Below, in pieces: positions 41,468-49,696 of a stretch of 64,000 bases of DNA. The notes below the pieces were generated by a model. It did no database searches. It worked only from the letters and a program-made list of their open reading frames with translations, and was not told the origin of the DNA. The stretch lies in the NCBI GenBank assembly GCA_934465535.1, contig CAKSKV010000002.1:124001-188000 (forward strand), in the 5' to 3' direction. Within the stretch, counting starts at the first letter, position 1; each line of letters begins with the position of its first letter. Origin of the DNA: an uncultured Clostridia bacterium (GTDB taxonomy: Bacteria; Bacillota; Clostridia; Christensenellales; QALW01). The position numbers and the translations under genes were made by a program.

Positions 41468-43813
41468 TCAATCGTCCTCCTTTCCGTATCTGCGCCTCAG
41501 GAAATATCCGAGCACGACGGAAAAGAGCATAATGCCCATTCCTACGAGAATGTAAAGGCGGGTGCCGATGCCGCCGGTTTGCGGCAGCAGCGCGGTGGCC
41601 GTGTTGTACACGGTTATTTCCGCATTGTCGGCTATGGTAAAGGAATAGATATCGCTGCCCGAAAGAAGCGTATCGCCGTTTCTCATTGAAGCGTTATAGC
41701 CCTCGTGATTCCTTTCGCGAACGGTGACCCGGGAGCCGTGCGGGATACCGGATATCGTCTTTTCCGCGCCGTTTGTAAGAGAACAATTTTCCGTGACGGA
41801 TTCGCCCGCCGGCGTTACATAGGAAACCTCGATATTAAAGGTGCCGTCGTTCTTCGGCGCGCTGACGATCTTGCGGATCTTCAGGCTGAGGAGATCCCGA
41901 ATGTATACATTGGTAAAGGCGAAATCGTAATCCCGGCTGCTGCGTATTGTTGTAAAGGAAGTATTTGCGGCCTCGGCAGTAAGCTTATAGCCCTGCATCT
42001 GCGCGTCGGTCTCCTCGATTGTAACTGTTTTGCCCACAAGGTCGGAAATATCTATTTTTTTGGACAGCATATAGGCGTTGTCGCCGTCCAGCTCCGTCCA
42101 CTCGCCCAGCTCCAGCGCGCTTACGGTTTTGAGAATATTGCCCGATGCGTCCTTTATAAGGAATTTCAGCTGATAGCGAAGCTCCTCCAGCTTGGCCGGG
42201 CTGAGATCCCCCATAACCGTTTTGCTTACGGTTACCGTTGCGGCGTTTGCTGCCGGCGGCGGCGCCTCGGTGCTGAACCACACATTGTCTATATGATTGC
42301 CTATATATTCCTGATCGTTATAGGTGGCCTGCGCAACGAAGAAGAATCTTGTTTCATACTGGCCGTCAGGAATGGTAACATCGCCGGAGTGGGTCGTCCA
42401 TGTTCCCTTGGAGGCGGTAAGCCCGGAGAACACCTGTGCGCCCGCGTAGGAGGATGGGTTTTTGATAACCGCCAACAGCTGCGCCTGCGTTGTGACGGTT
42501 TCGGCAAGCTCCTCGGACATAACCACCACCGCCATGGTATCAGTGCCGGCACGGCCGCTGTGATCCACGGACCAGTGCATGACGGTTCCGGGAACCGTGG
42601 CAATAGTCTGATACAGCGCACCGGCAGCGCCCGCATTTATCTCCGCATACTGCTTGCCCTCCGTAGCCGAAGCCTGCCCGTGCCAGTTGCCCGCAGCATA
42701 CTTATGGGAATTGCGGTCGCTCGCGCTTCCCGTTGTATCGACTATTTCTATATAGTGCATTCCCTTTTGCGAGGTTGTGCCGTTATAGACGGACTGCTCC
42801 GTTTCCACATTATCCGCCGTGGTTTTCCAGTAAAGGCCCTCCGTGCCCTCCGGCACAAATTCCTGAAAATCGTGATTCTTTAAGTCCGGCATTTCAAAGC
42901 TGCCGTTAAGCACCTCGCTCTGGTGCGCGGTGTTTACGATCTCTGCATATATATCGCTTTGCTCGGTTCCGTCAACGCACAGCACTGCTCTGTATTTCAC
43001 CTCGGACTGCCTTGTGCTTACGCAGCCGCCGTCAAGGCTGAGAAACAGATTGTTCTCTCCGCTGCCGCTGAGGTTTGAAACCGTCCTTCCGCCTATTGAA
43101 AAACGCTTTGCCTCCACCGCAGTGTAATCGCCGCCGTTAACGCTTTTATACCATTTATAGCTGATGCTCCTGCCCGCAAGTCTGCCGTAGGTGTCGGTAA
43201 GGGACGCCGTATACATGCCGGTTTGCGCAACCTTGTCGGCAACGGTTATTGAAACGCCCGCCGCAGCGTTTACCGATACGCTCAAACCTCCTGCCCTTTG
43301 CTCCAAGCACGCCGCTGTGTGCCTGTGCTCGGTTTTTGTGCAGATAAGCCCCTGCGGCTCGGCTGCCGGGACGGCGATTATACATTCTGCCGTGTGCTGA
43401 TGTACAACGCCGTTTATCTTATTGCACGCAAGGCTGCCGTTTTCGTAACATTCCTCCGTGTGCTCATGCTCCGCCGCTTCCGGAAGCCCGCAGATAAGCT
43501 CGCCGTTGTCAAAGCAAAAGCTGTCGTGCTTATGCACGATATATCCGCCCTCACCGTGGAGCTCCGCAGTGCAGTGCATTTCCCTGTATCCGGCGGTGCC
43601 CGGCGTTTCGTAGCAGCCGTCCCCGTGAATATGCTCCGCGATGCCGCAGTAGGTATCCGGCGCGGTTTCCAGCGTAATTGCGGGCAGTATCATCGCATAG
43701 GTGGTTATAAATACAACAAAGCACACCGGTACGGAAAGTATCCTGTACCAAAGGTGCTTTCTGCGGTGCTTTTTATTCAGTTGTTCCGCTTTTAGTTGAA
43801 GCTCGTTTTTCAT
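41468..43813 (-). CDS. Large pilus-tip or surface adhesin with His-Cys repeats and LPQTG motif
   Basis: A 781-residue surface protein. The N-terminal helix ends TTYAMILPAITLE, a motif common in clostridial sortase substrates. Residues about 55-175 contain repeated Cys-His units (CGIAEHIHGDGC, EHEHTEEC, VHQHTAEC, EHRHTAAC). A galactose-binding-like region follows (NGSFEMPDLKNHDF through about 520), then two Cna_B-like domains, LPQTGG, a membrane helix and a charged tail. It is the largest and first sortase substrate in the operon, so it is likely the tip adhesin. The ligand is unknown; the His-Cys units may bind metal. Confidence 0.85.
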   Translation of the reverse strand: MKNELQLKAEQLNKKHRRKHLWYRILSVPVCFVVFITTYAMILPAITLETAPDTYCGIAEHIHGDGCYETPGTAGYREMHCTAELHGEGGYIVHKHDSFCFDNGELICGLPEAAEHEHTEECYENGSLACNKINGVVHQHTAECIIAVPAAEPQGLICTKTEHRHTAACLEQRAGGLSVSVNAAAGVSITVADKVAQTGMYTASLTDTYGRLAGRSISYKWYKSVNGGDYTAVEAKRFSIGGRTVSNLSGSGENNLFLSLDGGCVSTRQSEVKYRAVLCVDGTEQSDIYAEIVNTAHQSEVLNGSFEMPDLKNHDFQEFVPEGTEGLYWKTTADNVETEQSVYNGTTSQKGMHYIEIVDTTGSASDRNSHKYAAGNWHGQASATEGKQYAEINAGAAGALYQTIATVPGTVMHWSVDHSGRAGTDTMAVVVMSEELAETVTTQAQLLAVIKNPSSYAGAQVFSGLTASKGTWTTHSGDVTIPDGQYETRFFFVAQATYNDQEYIGNHIDNVWFSTEAPPPAANAATVTVSKTVMGDLSPAKLEELRYQLKFLIKDASGNILKTVSALELGEWTELDGDNAYMLSKKIDISDLVGKTVTIEETDAQMQGYKLTAEAANTSFTTIRSSRDYDFAFTNVYIRDLLSLKIRKIVSAPKNDGTFNIEVSYVTPAGESVTENCSLTNGAEKTISGIPHGSRVTVRERNHEGYNASMRNGDTLLSGSDIYSFTIADNAEITVYNTATALLPQTGGIGTRLYILVGMGIMLFSVVLGYFLRRRYGKEDD

Positions 43814-43864
43814 ATTGAACCGCTCTGTTTATATAATAAAAATTCACCGTATAAAGAGTATAAT

Positions 43865-44458
43865 TTATTTCACTCTGCCCACGCTCTCCGGCGGCCAAAC
43901 CCTGAAGAGTATTCTGCCTATTATCTCTTCCTGCTTTACGCATCCTATAACGGAATTGCGCGAATCAACGCTGCTGTCTCTGTGGTCGCCCAACACAAAA
44001 TAGGAATTCTGCGGAACGGTATAGGGATATTCAAGGTCGGCGCTGCCGCAGTCCTTCTGCGCAAGATACGGCTCCTCCAGCAGGACGCTGTTTACATATA
44101 CATCGCCGTTATCCTTTATTTCAACAACATCGCCCGGCAGCCCGATAACGCGCTTTACCAAAACGCGGTTGTTATAATAAAACGCTATGATATCGCCCGT
44201 CTTAAAATCCTTGGTCTTTACGGAAAATACGATATCCCCCTGGCTCAGGTTCGGGTTCATAGAGGTGCCGTATATCTGCAAAACGGGAAGCAGCAGCGTT
44301 GCCACAAGCACGCTGACGGCCGCTACGATAATCAGCGTATACACCGTGCTGCGCAGCAGCTTTTTATATCTGCTGTGAAATTTTTCCCTTTTCAGCTCGC
44401 CGCTCAATTCGTCAACGGAGGGCACGACGATATCCGACATATTGTTTTTTTGCTTCAT
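43865..44458 (-). CDS. lepB: Signal peptidase I of the pilus operon
   Basis: A 197-residue membrane protease of the S26 family. The catalytic Ser is in YGTSMNPNL and the Lys in VLVKRVIGLPGD; box E reads VLGDHRDSSVDSR. It has one N-terminal membrane helix (about 38-60). Its position inside the pilus cluster suggests it is a dedicated peptidase that processes pilin precursors, as in other Gram-positive pilus islands. An additional housekeeping copy elsewhere is likely. Confidence 0.94.
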   Translation of the reverse strand: MKQKNNMSDIVVPSVDELSGELKREKFHSRYKKLLRSTVYTLIIVAAVSVLVATLLLPVLQIYGTSMNPNLSQGDIVFSVKTKDFKTGDIIAFYYNNRVLVKRVIGLPGDVVEIKDNGDVYVNSVLLEEPYLAQKDCGSADLEYPYTVPQNSYFVLGDHRDSSVDSRNSVIGCVKQEEIIGRILFRVWPPESVGRVK

Positions 44459-44481
44459 AAGGCCGTACCTCCCGGAATTCT

Positions 44482-44892
44482 TCAGGTATGCGAGCTGAGA
44501 AACTCCCTGAACTGAGCATTGAAGCTTTCAATGCGCTGCTTTGCTTCATTATCGGCGTTTGAAAGAATAAGCTTTTGCTGTTCCTCGGCGGCTTTTATTA
44601 TGCTTTGTGCCTGCGCTCTTGCGTCGGCAACAATGCTTTCCGCCTGCATCTGCTGTATCTGAAGGCTCTCACGGTACTGCTGCGCCGCTTTGTCGGCAGC
44701 CTCAAATATGCCGCTTAGCTTAAGCGCCGCCTCCGCAAGCGTACCGGAGGTGGCTACGGCAAGCTCGCGCCGTTTAAGCTCCTCCTGCGCTTCTGCCAGC
44801 TCCGCCTCCACCCGGCTGAGCTTTTTGCTTTGCGCAATCAGCATTTCCAGCAATTCCGCACGGTTTAATTTTTTCAGTTCCTTTTCCGTCAT
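44482..44892 (-). CDS. Coiled-coil protein at the head of the pilus operon
   Basis: A 136-residue protein with almost uninterrupted helix and heptad character (KLSRVEAELAEAQEELKRRE, then IVADARAQAQSIIKAAEEQQ). It has no signal peptide or membrane segment, so it is probably cytoplasmic. I cannot name a family with certainty; small coiled-coil proteins of this type are found first in clostridial pilus operons. It lies 23 bases before the signal peptidase gene. A scaffold role in pilus assembly is only inferred. Confidence 0.7.
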   Translation of the reverse strand: MTEKELKKLNRAELLEMLIAQSKKLSRVEAELAEAQEELKRRELAVATSGTLAEAALKLSGIFEAADKAAQQYRESLQIQQMQAESIVADARAQAQSIIKAAEEQQKLILSNADNEAKQRIESFNAQFREFLSSHT

Positions 44893-45014
44893 AGGCTCGC
44901 CGACTTTCCCGAATTCTCGTTATATATGTCAAAATATCAAAATATTGAAAAACGCCGGTCGGAAAACCGCATAAACACGGCAAACTCCCGGTAAATATCA
45001 TAAACATCCTTTTT

Positions 45015-45043
45015 ATTATAGCATTCCCGATGTGAAAACGCAA
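45015..45043 (-). promoter_or_regulatory. Promoter of the pilus operon
   Basis: TTGCGT-17-TATAAT on the minus strand, about 120 bases before the coiled-coil gene. Confidence 0.6.
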
Positions 45044-45157
45044 TATAAAAAACGCGCTTTTCCCCGAAAATACCGCATGCTTTTCGCAAATATCGCCATA
45101 ATGCCCGCCGCTGTCAAGACCGCTTTCGACAAATTCCGCCGTTAAGAAAAATAAAGA

Positions 45158-45205
45158 AAAAGAAACGGAAATTTCCCCATAAAAACCGCCGTTTCTTATG
45201 TGACT
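45158..45205. terminator. Imperfect hairpin in the gap between pilus operon and tRNA
   Basis: AAGAAACGG/CCGTTTCTT with a long loop and TTTCTTTA on the minus strand. It could be a second stop after the tRNA gene. Otherwise I see nothing between 45044 and 45282. Confidence 0.35.
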
Positions 45206-45282
45206 GCACTACAAAACCGCACAATTATTCTTATTACTTCCAAAGCCGCAAAGACGTTTTCTGTGAAGAGTGAAGCGGCAAA

Positions 45283-45318
45283 AGTTAAAGTCCCAAAGGC
45301 TTACGCCTTTGGGACTTT
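45283..45318 (-). terminator. Terminator after tRNA-Arg
   Basis: A perfect 14-bp stem (AAAGTCCCAAAGGC with GCCTTTGGGACTTT) with a four-base loop and AACTTTT after it on the minus strand. It starts right at the CCA end of the tRNA. Confidence 0.85.
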
Positions 45319-45394
45319 GGTGCGCCTGCCCGGATTCGAACCGGGGGCCTCTCCCTTAGGAGGGGAGCGCTCTATCCTGCTGAGCTACAAACGC
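45318..45394 (-). tRNA. tRNA-Arg (anticodon CCT)
   Basis: A 77-base cloverleaf with acceptor GCGTTTG/CAGGCGC, D-arm GCTCAG..GAGC, anticodon stem CTCCC/GGGAG with loop CTCCTAA, T-arm GGTTCGAATCC and an encoded CCA end. The anticodon CCT reads the AGG arginine codon. Confidence 0.95.
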
Positions 45395-45505
45395 ATACAG
45401 AGCATCGACGATAATAACTTATAATAAAGCTTATGATAAAATGAATATAAAACAGTACGGGGCATTTAAGTGAGCGGCCGTTTGGCCCAAGGCAAACGGT
45501 TCCGT

Positions 45506-45534
45506 TTGCTTTTTTGCCCTTAAGCGGCTATAAT
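45506..45534 (+). promoter_or_regulatory. Promoter of rnhC-rdgB-yfcE
   Basis: TTGCTT-17-TATAAT on the plus strand, about 75 bases before the preferred rnhC start. Confidence 0.65.
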
Positions 45535-45612
45535 GATAGCACAATGAAAGGAAAATGTCAACGGGCAACTCCTTTTGAGATGCCCGGCGGCGCTTCCGGA
45601 AAAGAGCAGCAA

Positions 45613-46584
45613 ATGACATCTACCGTCCCGTTTTCCATGCCCAAGGCGCAGGGCATAGAAGCGCTTAAAAGCCTGCTTGAGCAGCAGGGAATTGCCGTTG
45701 AAGCGCAAAGCGAGATACCCTACGGATACAGGCTTTCCTGCGCGGCGCAGGAGCGCTTTAATCTTGTGCTGTACTATTCAAAAAACGGCATATGCACAAG
45801 ACTTGTGCAGCAGAACGGCCCGCAGGGGTTAGCCGAGCTTTTGGCATCGCAGTGCTGCGGCAATACCGGCGCAAAGGCAGGCGCTTCAAAGGAGGCCTCC
45901 TGCTTTGCGGCGCGCCCCGTTAAGGAAATAAGCCTTACCGGCTGCCGCATAGGCACCGACGAATCCGGCAAGGGCGACTTCTTCGGCCCTCTCGTAGTGG
46001 CGGGAGTGTATGTAAACGAGCGCTCCGAGGCGCTTTTGGACACGCTGGGGGTAAAGGATTCCAAGCTTTCCTCGGATAAACGCAACCTTGAGCTGGCGCG
46101 CGGCATACGCAGCATGCTGCCCAAGGAGGATATCGAGGTGCTGTGCCTTTTGCCGGGAAGCTATAACCGCCTTTATGAAAAAATAGGCAACCTGAACACG
46201 CTGCTTGCCTGGGCGCACTCCCGCGTGATAGAGAACCTGCTGGAGCGCCACGGTGCCTGCGGTGATGTGATAGTGGATCAGTTTGCCGGAGAATATGTGC
46301 TTAAGCGGGCGCTTATGGAAAGGGGGCGCGGCGCGCGCGTGCTGCAAACGCCCAAGGGCGAGCGGGACACTGCGGTAGCGGCGGCCTCCATTATTGCGCG
46401 GGAACGCTTTCTGAGCGAGATGGAAAGGCTTTCGCGCTCCGCAGGGGCGGAGGGCTTTATCCTGCCCAAGGGTGCCGGCGCGGCGGCGGACCGCGCGGCG
46501 CAGGGCATATGCAGGCTTTCCGGGCGGGATTCCCTTTCGGAATTTGCAAAGCTGCATTTCAAGAACTTTGAAAAGCTGAAATAA
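45613..46584 (+). CDS. rnhC: Ribonuclease HIII
   Basis: A 323-residue enzyme that cuts RNA in RNA-DNA hybrids. The TBP-like N-terminal substrate-binding domain (about 1-85) and the active-site block GTDESGKGDFFGPLVVAGVYV, with the DEDE-type acidic start, separate it from RNase HII; later VKDSKLSSDK and ERDTAVAAASIIARERF fit the family. The ATG at 45613 matches the usual N-terminus; the frame is open upstream and ATG at 45544 is an alternative, only about 10 bases after the -10 box. It heads a plus-strand operon. Confidence 0.93.
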   Translation: MTSTVPFSMPKAQGIEALKSLLEQQGIAVEAQSEIPYGYRLSCAAQERFNLVLYYSKNGICTRLVQQNGPQGLAELLASQCCGNTGAKAGASKEASCFAARPVKEISLTGCRIGTDESGKGDFFGPLVVAGVYVNERSEALLDTLGVKDSKLSSDKRNLELARGIRSMLPKEDIEVLCLLPGSYNRLYEKIGNLNTLLAWAHSRVIENLLERHGACGDVIVDQFAGEYVLKRALMERGRGARVLQTPKGERDTAVAAASIIARERFLSEMERLSRSAGAEGFILPKGAGAAADRAAQGICRLSGRDSLSEFAKLHFKNFEKLK

Positions 46585-46665
46585 CCGCAGGGCCGCGCCC
46601 AAAATGCAATCAAAGAGGTAAACGGCAAAATACATCCCAAAGGAAATCGGAGGACAGCAAACGGT

Positions 46666-47262
46666 ATGAAGCTGATAATTGCCACAAACAATCAAAAAAA
46701 GCTGGTGGAAATGAAGGCCGTTCTTGCCGGGCTTTTTGATGAAATACTCTCCCTTAAGGAAGCGGGGATAGAGCACGAAACGCTGGAGGACGGCAGCACC
46801 TTTGAGGAAAACGCCCTTAAAAAGGCGCGGGAAACCGCTCAAATAAGCGGCTGTGCCTGCGTGGCGGACGACAGCGGTTTGGTGGTGGACGCCCTCGGCG
46901 GCGCGCCCGGCATATATTCCGCGCGCTACTGCGGGCATCACGGCGACGACGAAGCCAATCTGCGCCTTGTGCTGGAAAACATGAAGGATAAAAAGCAGCG
47001 CAGCGCACGCTTTGTGTGCGCCATGGCCTATGTATGCGGAAACACCGAGGCGGTATTTCGCGGAGAGCTGGAGGGGGAGATCACATATGCGCCCTCAGGG
47101 TGCAACGGCTTCGGATATGACCCGATATTCCGCCTTCCCGATTACGGCTGCACCTCTGCGGAGATATCCCCCGAGGAAAAGATGCGCATATCGCACCGCG
47201 CCCGCGCGGCGCAGAGCCTTGCAGAATGGCTTAAACAGGAAAGAGCGGAGGGACGGCTGTGA
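46666..47262 (+). CDS. rdgB: XTP/dITP diphosphatase (RdgB/HAM1 family)
   Basis: A 198-residue pyrophosphatase that removes non-canonical purine triphosphates from the nucleotide pool. It has the family signature LIIATNNQKKLVEMKAVL at the start, TFEENALKKAR, VADDSGLVVDALGGAPGIYSAR and GCNGFGYDPIF. The GGAGG site lies about 12 bases from the ATG, somewhat long. Its last codons overlap the GTG start of the following phosphodiesterase gene. Confidence 0.95.
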   Translation: MKLIIATNNQKKLVEMKAVLAGLFDEILSLKEAGIEHETLEDGSTFEENALKKARETAQISGCACVADDSGLVVDALGGAPGIYSARYCGHHGDDEANLRLVLENMKDKKQRSARFVCAMAYVCGNTEAVFRGELEGEITYAPSGCNGFGYDPIFRLPDYGCTSAEISPEEKMRISHRARAAQSLAEWLKQERAEGRL

Positions 47263-47720
47263 AAAGGCTTTATGTAATATCGGACAGCCACGGCTATCGC
47301 GATTTTGATATGCTGCTTGCCGCCTCAAGGGACGCCGATGCCTACGCGCATTTGGGCGATCACGCCTCGGACGGTGAGGAGTTTGCCCGAAAAACCGGGA
47401 AATTCACCGCTTTGGTACGGGGCAACTGCGATCCGGGCAGTGTTCAGCCCGATGAAGAGGTTATAACCCTTGAGGGGGTAAAAATACTTTTGGTGCACGG
47501 GCATACTCTGGGGGTAAAATATTCCCTTACGCGTCTTACTTACCGCGCACTGGAGCTGGGCGCCGCCTGTGCCTGCTACGGGCACACCCATATTGCCGAT
47601 ATCACCTGGCAGCAGGGCGTGCTGCTGGTATGCCCCGGCGCATTTTCCCGCTTTTCGCCGCAATATGCGCGTCTGGATATAAAAAACGGCTCGGTTGAGC
47701 CGTATCTGTTCTGCCTTTAG
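47259..47720 (+). CDS. YfcE/MJ0936-type metallophosphoesterase
   Basis: A 153-residue calcineurin-like phosphodiesterase. Metal ligands are visible in order: SDSHG (5' motif), HLGDH, RGNCD, LVHGHT and YGHTH. The start is GTG at 47259, overlapping the rdgB stop by four bases. rdgB and this gene are adjacent in many Firmicutes; the physiological substrate is not known. Confidence 0.92.
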   Translation: MKRLYVISDSHGYRDFDMLLAASRDADAYAHLGDHASDGEEFARKTGKFTALVRGNCDPGSVQPDEEVITLEGVKILLVHGHTLGVKYSLTRLTYRALELGAACACYGHTHIADITWQQGVLLVCPGAFSRFSPQYARLDIKNGSVEPYLFCL

Positions 47721-47748
47721 CTTATAAATGATGCACGCAAAAAAAGGC

Positions 47749-47786
47749 AAAAGCACGCAGCCAACACCTGCGCGCTTTTATTTTTA
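47749..47786. terminator. Bidirectional terminator between convergent operons
   Basis: AAAAGC-A-CGCAG pairs with CTGCG-C-GCTTTT around CCAACAC, with A-rich sequence before and ATTTTTAT after. It lies between the plus-strand phosphodiesterase gene and the minus-strand mgtE. Confidence 0.7.
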
Positions 47787-47844
47787 TATTGATTCCGTGC
47801 CCGCAAAGCCGCACTCCGCCGCCGTATCCGGGGCTTGAAAGCCG

Positions 47845-49218
47845 CTACGGCATCTGAAGTATGGAGGAGGCCACCGCAAAATATACAAGCAGCGATACCG
47901 CATCCACTATGGTGGTAATAAACGGGCTTGCCATAACGGCAGGATCCAGCTTAAGGCATTTTGCAAGCAGGGGCAGAGTGCAGCCTATAAGCTTTGCCAC
48001 CAAAACCGTAACGGCAAGGGTAAGCCCCACCACCAAGGCAACCGAAGCATCCGCCGCAGTATTGCCAAGCAGCATACGGTCAATAAGCATTACCTTGCCG
48101 AAGGCCGCAACGGAAAGCGTAATGCCGCACAGCAGCGCCACCCGCGTTTCCTTCCATATCACCCTTAAAAAGTCGGAGGGACGGATCTCGCTTAGGGCAA
48201 GGCCGCGTATAACGGTAACCGATGCCTGAGAGCCGGAATTTCCGCCGGTGTCCATAAGCATGGGGATAAAGGCGGTAAGAATGGGCAGCCCGGCAAGCGC
48301 CCCTTCAAAGGAGCTGATAATGCCCCCCGTGAAGGTGGCGGATATCATCAGCACCAGCAGCCACGGGATTCTTTTTGCAAATATGACCGGCGCCGGGGTT
48401 TTAAGGTACGGGCGGTCGGACGGCGTGATTGCCGCCATTTTTTCAATGTCCTCTGTGGTCTCCTGCGTTAATACATCTATTGCATCGTCAACGGTAACTA
48501 TACCTACAAGGCGGTTTTCGTTGTCCACAACGGGCAGAGCCAGCAGATCGTAGCGCTTGAATTTTTCCGCAACGCTTTCTTCATCCTCATGGGTAACGGC
48601 AAAGAGCACATTATCGTCCATTATATCGCCTATGCGGGCCTCCGGGCTGCTAAGCAGCATATCCTTCACCGTTACCACCCCCACCAGATGCCGGTTTTCA
48701 TCGGTAACATAGCAGGTGTATATGGTTTCCTTGTCCACTCCGGTTGCCCGTATGTGGTCAAAGGCCTCGGACACGCTCATGCCCGCCTTAAGGCAGACAT
48801 ACTCCGTGGTCATTATGCTGCCCGCGCTGTCCTGCGGATATTTCAGCAGCTCGTTTATGGCCTTTCTGTCCTCCGGCGAGGAGGAATTGAGTATCCTGCG
48901 CACAACGCTTGCCGGCATTTCCTCTATGATATCCACGGTGTCGTCAAGATAAAGCTCCTTGAGCACCTCGTGAAGCTCGTTATCGGAAAAGGATTTTATA
49001 AGCAGCTCCTGAATATCGGGATCCAGCTCTACGAAGGTCTCCGCCGCCAGCTCCTTGGGCAGCAGACGGTAAACCACCGGAAGCTTTTCCTCCGGCAGGT
49101 CGTCGCAAAGGCGTGCTATATCGATCGGCTCCATGTCGATCAGTTCGGATCTTAATTCGGAATATTTGCGCTTTTCAAGCAATTCAAGCGCTTTTGTAAG
49201 CAACTCTTCCTTTGACAT
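47845..49218 (-). CDS. mgtE: Magnesium transporter MgtE
   Basis: A 457-residue Mg2+ channel. The N-terminal helical domain (ELIDMEPIDIARLCDDLPEE and repeats) is followed by two CBS domains (about 135-260) and five membrane helices (about 285-457) with GGNSGSQASV, the conserved pore motif. In characterised MgtE, the cytosolic domains sense Mg2+ and close the pore. The ribosome site is AGGAGGG. A leader of about 300 bases with a small ORF and a terminator precedes it. Confidence 0.96.
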   Translation of the reverse strand: MSKEELLTKALELLEKRKYSELRSELIDMEPIDIARLCDDLPEEKLPVVYRLLPKELAAETFVELDPDIQELLIKSFSDNELHEVLKELYLDDTVDIIEEMPASVVRRILNSSSPEDRKAINELLKYPQDSAGSIMTTEYVCLKAGMSVSEAFDHIRATGVDKETIYTCYVTDENRHLVGVVTVKDMLLSSPEARIGDIMDDNVLFAVTHEDEESVAEKFKRYDLLALPVVDNENRLVGIVTVDDAIDVLTQETTEDIEKMAAITPSDRPYLKTPAPVIFAKRIPWLLVLMISATFTGGIISSFEGALAGLPILTAFIPMLMDTGGNSGSQASVTVIRGLALSEIRPSDFLRVIWKETRVALLCGITLSVAAFGKVMLIDRMLLGNTAADASVALVVGLTLAVTVLVAKLIGCTLPLLAKCLKLDPAVMASPFITTIVDAVSLLVYFAVASSILQMP

Positions 49219-49251
49219 AAATGCCCTCCTAAATTTTTTTGCATAAAAATG

Positions 49252-49273
49252 CCCCGTCCCTCCGGGGACGGAT
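49252..49273 (-). terminator. Leader terminator before mgtE
   Basis: On the minus strand CCGTCCC-CGGA-GGGACGG is followed by GGCATTTTTATG, 30-35 bases before the mgtE start codon. A terminator inside a leader suggests attenuation. Confidence 0.7.
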
Positions 49274-49298
49274 TTAGAAAGTCAGTTATGTATGGGAT

Positions 49299-49397
49299 TC
49301 AGAAAACCGTCGGGCGGGTAAAATAATGTCCGCACAAGGGAACATCGCCGCACGATCGAACAGAATCACGCATACTCGCCGTACTTCCTGCGTCCAT
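49299..49397 (-). CDS. Candidate 32-residue leader peptide upstream of mgtE
   Basis: A small ORF in the mgtE leader, with GGAAGGG just upstream of its ATG. The product begins MDAGSTASMRD and contains RSCGDVPLCGHYFTRP near its C-terminus, ending TVF. It stops about 26 bases before the terminator hairpin. Position and ribosome site suggest that its translation controls whether transcription reaches mgtE. I do not recognise the peptide with certainty. Confidence 0.6.
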   Translation of the reverse strand: MDAGSTASMRDSVRSCGDVPLCGHYFTRPTVF

Positions 49398-49523
49398 TTT
49401 TCACCCTTCCCTTCCTGAATAAACTTGTAAAAAATGCAGTAAAATGAACCTGCCTTACGCAAAAAACCGCGCCGCCCGGGATGCTTGCCCCAAAGACCGC
49501 CGTCTGCATGCGCAGGCAGTATT

Positions 49524-49552
49524 ATCATACGCCGCAGCGGCGCTTTTGTCAA
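49524..49552 (-). promoter_or_regulatory. Promoter of the mgtE leader
   Basis: TTGACA-17-TATGAT on the minus strand, about 300 bases before mgtE. Confidence 0.75.
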
Positions 49553-49623
49553 TCTCTTTAGCGCTTTTCCCGACCGGCTTTATATTGCCGCCCTTTGAAA
49601 AAAGCTTTTTGCATATACCGAAA

Positions 49624-49653
49624 CGGACGCGCCCTTTCGGGACGCGTCCGTGT
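49624..49653 (-). terminator. Terminator after the dipeptidase gene
   Basis: The stem CGGACGCGTCCC with GGGCGCGTCCG and a GAAA loop is followed by TTT on the minus strand. Confidence 0.7.
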
Positions 49654-49696
49654 TTAATTTATCCTTTGCTTTTAAGCCGTTTTGCCGGCCGCAGGG

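Noticed and set aside
49219..49520. M-box magnesium riboswitch
   Set aside because: Position before mgtE made it likely, but the conserved M-box segments were not found in the leader.
49286..49552. An 88-codon minus-strand frame in the mgtE leader
   Set aside because: No ribosome site at its start, begins inside the promoter, and competes with the better-supported 32-residue ORF in another frame.
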